Below are positions 60,433 through 64,000 of a DNA stretch of 64,000 nt, piece after piece (the first letter of the stretch is position 1; each line of letters begins with the position of its first letter). This stretch comes from Epilithonimonas vandammei. Its GTDB lineage: Bacteria > Bacteroidota > Bacteroidia > Flavobacteriales > Weeksellaceae. The position numbers and the translations under genes are program-made. The stretch is taken from NCBI RefSeq assembly GCF_003860525.1, contig NZ_CP034161.1, forward strand, positions 2,542,001-2,606,000, in the 5' to 3' direction. The notes under the pieces were generated by a model that was not told the DNA's origin, made no database searches, and was given only the letters and a program-made list of their open reading frames with translations.

Positions 60433-60561
60433 ATAGATTTTGGATTATAAATTTTAAATTAATCTAAAATCTTTAAATATAAATTAATATTAAAATTGAT
60501 AAGATTTTTAGAACTACGATTTTCATCTGAAATCTAAAATCTAAAATCTAAAATCTTTAAA
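60433..60561. repeat. Heptanucleotide-rich spacer between nuoD and nuoE
   Basis: Units ATAGATT, TTGGATT, ATAAATT, TTAAATT, AATCTAA, AATCTTT, AAATATA run from 60433 to 60481, and CTGAAAT, CTAAAAT, CTAAAAT, CTAAAAT, CTTTAAA from 60527 to 60561. The second tract ends 1 bp before the nuoE ATG. No gene is seen in this 138-bp spacer. Confidence 0.8.
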
Positions 60562-60562
60562 T

Positions 60563-61072
60563 ATGAGCGAAACAATTGCTTTTAAACCTGAAAGCTTAGA
60601 ACAGGTTCATAAAATAATTGCAAGATATCCGGAAGGCAGACAAAAATCTGCTTTGATTCCGGTTTTGCATATTGCACAGAAAGAATTTGGAGGCTGGTTG
60701 GCTGTTCCAGTTATGGATTATGTAGCTGAACTGTTAAACATTACTCCGATTGAAGTATATGAAGTGGCAACATTCTATACGATGTTTAATATGAAGCCGG
60801 TTGGGAAATATGTTTTAGAAGTTTGCAGAACCGGTCCTTGTATGCTAAACGGAAGTGATAACATTCTTGACCATATCCGAAAGAAACTGAATATCAAAGA
60901 CGGTGGAACTTCTGAAGACGGATTATTCACTTTGAAGCCTGCTGAATGTCTAGGAGCTTGCGGCTATGCACCAATGATGCAGTTGGGGAAATTCTACCAC
61001 GAAAATTTGACAATAGAAAAAGTTGACGAAATTCTTGACCTTTGCAGACAAGGAGCCATCGCTTTAGATTAA
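60563..61072 (+). CDS. nuoE: NADH-quinone oxidoreductase subunit E
   Basis: A 169-residue 24-kDa-type subunit with a thioredoxin-like [2Fe-2S] domain. The cluster cysteines are in VCRTGPCMLNG and ECLGACGYAP. An N-terminal helical bundle has YPEGRQKSALIPVLHIAQKEFGGWL. Its stop is 5 bp before the ATG of the MNT gene, so translation of the two is probably coupled. Confidence 0.97.
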   Translation: MSETIAFKPESLEQVHKIIARYPEGRQKSALIPVLHIAQKEFGGWLAVPVMDYVAELLNITPIEVYEVATFYTMFNMKPVGKYVLEVCRTGPCMLNGSDNILDHIRKKLNIKDGGTSEDGLFTLKPAECLGACGYAPMMQLGKFYHENLTIEKVDEILDLCRQGAIALD

Positions 61073-61077
61073 ATAAA

Positions 61078-61371
61078 ATGAAGCTTACACCACAAGAAAT
61101 CGAAAAAATTAGATTCTTTTTTAGCGATAAACCTGTTAAAAAAGTATATCTTTTTGGTTCGTTTGCCCGTGGCGAAGCTGATGAAAACAGTGATGTAGAT
61201 TTACTGATTGATTGGGATTACAGTCAACATATAGGACTTAATTATGTTAAATGGTTACATGATGTAAAAGATATTTTGGGTAAAGAAGTAGATTTTGTAT
61301 CTGCTGAATATATTTCTCCATTAATTGAAAAATATATTAATGAAGATAAAAAATTGATATATGAAGCATAA
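61078..61371 (+). CDS. MntA-type minimal nucleotidyltransferase (antitoxin)
   Basis: A 97-residue minimal nucleotidyltransferase. The motif GS-x10-DxD is complete: GSFARGEADENSDVDL at about residues 24-39, with the third Asp in KEVDFVS near residue 75. In the studied HEPN/MNT systems the MNT protein adds AMP groups to the tyrosine of the HEPN RNase motif and so neutralises it. It overlaps the HEPN gene by 11 bp and starts 5 bp after nuoE. The ATG at 61078 is chosen; a longer frame starts inside nuoE. Confidence 0.9.
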   Translation: MKLTPQEIEKIRFFFSDKPVKKVYLFGSFARGEADENSDVDLLIDWDYSQHIGLNYVKWLHDVKDILGKEVDFVSAEYISPLIEKYINEDKKLIYEA

Positions 61372-61630
61372 TTTAGGAAATTTGGAAAGAATCAACCATA
61401 TTCTGGATGCCATTGAAAAAATTGAGATCATTACAGAAAATATTTCAATGGAAACTTTCAATTCAAATATGGAAAAATATCTTTCTGTTGAAAGATTACT
61501 TGAAATAATAGGCGAAGCGGATAATCATATTTCTGAAGAAGTTTTGTATGACGAAGATAATTCAACACCGTGGAAATTAATAATTGGATTAAGGAATATT
61601 CTGTCGCACGAATATTTTAGAGTGGATTAA
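61361..61630 (+). CDS. HepT-like HEPN RNase (toxin), truncated by an in-frame stop
   Basis: An 89-residue product. The HEPN RNase motif RX4HXY is intact: Arg, His and Tyr in RNILSHEY near residues 78-85. A TAA at 61628-61630 follows FRVD. Beyond it the same frame continues KTIYQLATKDIVPLKKEILRI and ends at a TAA at 61715-61717 (28 more codons), which matches the usual HepT C-terminal helix; the full protein would be about 118 residues. The stop is probably a single-base nonsense change. The ribosome can reach it only through the overlap with the MNT gene. Confidence 0.85.
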   Translation: MKHNLGNLERINHILDAIEKIEIITENISMETFNSNMEKYLSVERLLEIIGEADNHISEEVLYDEDNSTPWKLIIGLRNILSHEYFRVD

Positions 61631-61751
61631 AAAACAATATATCAATTAGCAACAAAAGATATAGTTCCCTTAAAAAAAGAAATTTTAAGGATTAAAAATA
61701 AATTAGAAAATAATTAAGCAAAATGCCAATTGCTATAAGCTAATAAATAAA

Positions 61752-63107
61752 ATGGGTAAAAAACTTTTACTTAAAAATGCACATATAGAGGGAATTCGGT
61801 ATTTCGAGACTTATCGTAAACACGGTGGTTACGAAGCAGCGGAAAAAGCTCTTAAAATGAAACCTGAAGAAATCTTGGAAGAGGTTAAAACTTCCGGACT
61901 CCGTGGTCGTGGTGGCGCAGGTTTCCCAACTGGAATGAAGTGGAGTTTCCTCGCTAAGCCAGAAGGTGTTCCAAGACATTTGGTAGTGAATGCTGATGAA
62001 TCTGAACCTGGAACTTTCAAAGACAGATATCTAATGGAGTTTCTTCCTCATCTTTTGATTGAAGGAATGTTAATTTCATCTTACACTTTAGGTTCCAATA
62101 CATCCTATATATATATCAGAGGAGAATATTCGTGGATTCCGGATATTTTGGAAGAAGCCATCGAGGAAGCAAAAGCCGCTGGATTTCTTGGAAAAAATAT
62201 CTTAGGAACTGGTTTCGATTTAGAAATTTATGTCCAGAGAGGTGCTGGTGCTTACATTTGTGGTGAAGAAACGGCTCTTCTTGAATCTCTTGAAGGAAGA
62301 AGAGGAAATCCAAGATTGAAACCACCTTTCCCGGCTGTAAAAGGACTTTGGGAAAGACCAACGGTTGTTAATAATGTTGAATCTATTGCAGCAGTTGTTC
62401 CAATCATCGAAATTGGTGGTGCTGAATATGCCAAAATTGGTGTAGGAAGGTCAACAGGAACTAAATTGATTTCGGCTTGTGGTAACATCAATAAACCTGG
62501 CGTTTACGAAATCGATATGACGATTACGGTTGAGGAGTTTATTTATTCTGATGAATATTGTGGTGGAATCCCGAATGGTAAAAAACTGAAAGCTTGTATT
62601 CCTGGAGGAAGTTCTGTTCCAATTGTTCCGGCAAACTTATTATTGAAAACCATAAACGGTGAACCAAGATATATGAATTATGAATCTCTTGCAGATGGTG
62701 GTTTCGCTACCGGAACGATGATGGGTTCAGGAGGATTTATTGTTTTGGACGAAGACCAATGTGTTGTTAATCATACAATGACTTTAGCAAGGTTCTACAA
62801 TCACGAGAGTTGTGGACAATGTACACCTTGCCGTGAAGGAACGGGTTGGATGTACAAAATCTTGAAAAAAATAGAAAAAGGAGAAGGTAAAATGGAAGAC
62901 ATCGATTTGCTTTGGGACATCCAGAGAAAAATCGAAGGTAATACCATTTGTCCTTTAGGAGACGCCGCAGCTTGGCCAGTTGCAGCAGCTATCAGACACT
63001 TCAGAGATGAGTTCGAATGGCACGTTAACAATCCTGAGTTGAGCCAGACTCAAAATTACGGAATAGCAAATTATGCAGACCCTATTCCGGCTGTTAGTAA
63101 CAGTTAA
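61752..63107 (+). CDS. nuoF: NADH-quinone oxidoreductase subunit F
   Basis: A 451-residue 51-kDa-type subunit that binds FMN, NADH and the N3 [4Fe-4S] cluster. The NADH/FMN motifs are GLRGRGGAGFPTGMKW (about 50-65) and GAGAYICGEETALLESLEG-type sequence near 166-184. Cluster cysteines are in SCGQCTPCREG and NTICPLGD. Length and motifs are complete. It follows the MNT/HEPN pair by 34 bp, so that pair splits nuoE from nuoF. Confidence 0.97.
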   Translation: MGKKLLLKNAHIEGIRYFETYRKHGGYEAAEKALKMKPEEILEEVKTSGLRGRGGAGFPTGMKWSFLAKPEGVPRHLVVNADESEPGTFKDRYLMEFLPHLLIEGMLISSYTLGSNTSYIYIRGEYSWIPDILEEAIEEAKAAGFLGKNILGTGFDLEIYVQRGAGAYICGEETALLESLEGRRGNPRLKPPFPAVKGLWERPTVVNNVESIAAVVPIIEIGGAEYAKIGVGRSTGTKLISACGNINKPGVYEIDMTITVEEFIYSDEYCGGIPNGKKLKACIPGGSSVPIVPANLLLKTINGEPRYMNYESLADGGFATGTMMGSGGFIVLDEDQCVVNHTMTLARFYNHESCGQCTPCREGTGWMYKILKKIEKGEGKMEDIDLLWDIQRKIEGNTICPLGDAAAWPVAAAIRHFRDEFEWHVNNPELSQTQNYGIANYADPIPAVSNS

Positions 63108-63151
63108 ATAAAGATTGAATAGAATTTGTTTTTTCAAATTCACTAGAAATA

Positions 63152-64000
63152 ATGAAGAAGTTCTTTGAATTAGTTTTTGTATTTTTTGTAGGAACAACAA
63201 TGTTGTTTGGACAAAATCAAGACACAGTTGATAATTCCGGATATAACCAATCTAAGCTTTCCAAAGGAACAATGTTCGTATATTGGGGTTGGAACAGAGC
63301 AGGATTCAGTAAATCTGATATCAGATTTAAAGGTAATGGTTATGACTTTACTTTACAGAATGTAACGGCAAAAGACCGACCTTCAGAATTGAGTATGGCT
63401 TACATCGATCCAACCAGACTTTCGATTCCGCAATTTAATTTTAGATTGGCTTATTTTATTAAGGATAATTTGGCTCTTGTAATCGCACAAGACCATATGA
63501 AATATGTAATGGACCAGAATCAGACGGTAAATATTGATGGACATATTTCAGACCCAACTTATGCAGGAATGGTTCAAAACGGTCAGGTTAATTTATCTGA
63601 TGAACAATTTTTGACATTTGAACATACCGATGGACTTAATTATATCAATCTAGGTCTGGAAAAATACAAAAACGTATTATCCAAAAAAGATTTTAATATG
63701 TTTTGGGCTTACGGAGGCGGAATTGGTGCTCTAATGCCTAAAAGTAATGTTAAGCTTTTTGGAAACGAAAGAAGTGACAGATACCATTTAGCAGGATTCG
63801 GATTGGATGCGAGAACTAGCATTAATGCTGTTTTCTGGAATCATTGGATGGCAAGAGTAGAAGGAAAATTCGGGTATATCAATATGCCGGATATCAAAAC
63901 TACACTTAATAATAAACCTGATAAAGCCAATCAGGACTTTGTATTCTACCAAATCAATTTTGGAATCGGATACGTATTTAATAGAAAAATAAAAAGTTAA
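63152..64000 (+). CDS. Exported outer-membrane-type protein of unknown function
   Basis: A 282-residue protein whose stop codon TAA ends exactly at the window edge. It has a signal peptide (1-20, MLFGQ) and strands rich in Tyr, Phe and Asn (MFVYWGWNRAGFSKSDIRF, FQINFGIGYVFNRKIKS), suggesting an 8-12-stranded barrel. It does not resemble any complex I subunit, yet it lies 44 bp after nuoF on the same strand, where nuoG would be expected. I do not recognise the family. Confidence 0.78.
   Translation: MKKFFELVFVFFVGTTMLFGQNQDTVDNSGYNQSKLSKGTMFVYWGWNRAGFSKSDIRFKGNGYDFTLQNVTAKDRPSELSMAYIDPTRLSIPQFNFRLAYFIKDNLALVIAQDHMKYVMDQNQTVNIDGHISDPTYAGMVQNGQVNLSDEQFLTFEHTDGLNYINLGLEKYKNVLSKKDFNMFWAYGGGIGALMPKSNVKLFGNERSDRYHLAGFGLDARTSINAVFWNHWMARVEGKFGYINMPDIKTTLNNKPDKANQDFVFYQINFGIGYVFNRKIKS

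Noticed and set aside
61631..61717. Separate small gene after the HEPN frame
   Set aside because: It has no start codon and its translation matches the missing C-terminus of HepT, so it is a continuation past a stop.

Overview
The window is AT-rich chromosomal DNA of a flavobacterium, most likely of the Chryseobacterium/Epilithonimonas group (Weeksellaceae). Supporting signs are three secreted proteins with type IX secretion (T9SS) C-terminal signals, a TonB-dependent receptor with a carboxypeptidase-like N-terminal domain, promoter -7 boxes of the Bacteroidota form TAnnTTTG, start codons without Shine-Dalgarno sequences, a lysine 6-transaminase, and a pair of genes that looks like a sulfonolipid (capnine-type) locus. 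There is no rRNA operon, prophage or CRISPR array. One tRNA-Ala(GGC) is present.

Layout. 1-8.3 kb: start of aroB, lpdA, a PLP-homeostasis protein, two glycosyltransferases, dapD, an NlpC/P60 lipoprotein and an LtaS-like sulfatase-fold membrane enzyme. 8.5-12.2 kb: tRNA-Ala, a DUF2007 protein, then lysine 6-transaminase and an ALDH7-type dehydrogenase that together would turn lysine into 2-aminoadipate. 12.4-24 kb: era, a T9SS cargo protein, an NrnA-like phosphoesterase, DsbD, a GxxExxY gene inside a repeat-bounded cassette abutting tilS, an OmpA lipoprotein, an O-methyltransferase and a second NlpC/P60 protein. 24-32 kb: TonB receptor, kdsA, DUF1697, a very large DUF2723 membrane protein. 32-35 kb: cysteine-synthase-like and alpha-oxoamine-synthase-like genes (probable sulfonolipid head-group and acyl condensation steps). 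35-42 kb: serine hydrolase, tag, a eukaryotic-type fused UMP synthase, and a peptidase-like protein with a C-terminal barrel and no zinc ligands. 41.9-43.7 kb: a methyltransferase gene cut by an intact IS982-family element with a 7-bp target duplication. 44-57 kb: two paralogous T9SS proteins with identical leaders, a 1080-aa envelope protein, sulfurtransferase, threonine dehydrogenase, a degenerate polysaccharide deacetylase, metallophosphoesterase, KAS III homologue, YigZ, zinc peptidase, GNAT. 57.5-64 kb: nuoABCDE, then a MNT/HEPN toxin-antitoxin pair, then nuoF and an unrelated outer-membrane-type protein.

Two things stand out. First, a HEPN/MNT module sits inside the complex I operon, with the HEPN gene cut by an in-frame stop just after its RNase motif. 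Second, many intergenic spacers are built from degenerate period-7 repeats (531, 2819, 5534, 22328, 28301, 36775, 49199, 57961, 59121 and 60433), which run up to or into neighbouring stop and start codons. Other small repeat elements (two related 100-bp palindromic elements, a CACATAG-bounded GxxExxY cassette, a 133-bp inverted repeat) add to this. All function calls come from reading the sequence; no database search was run.
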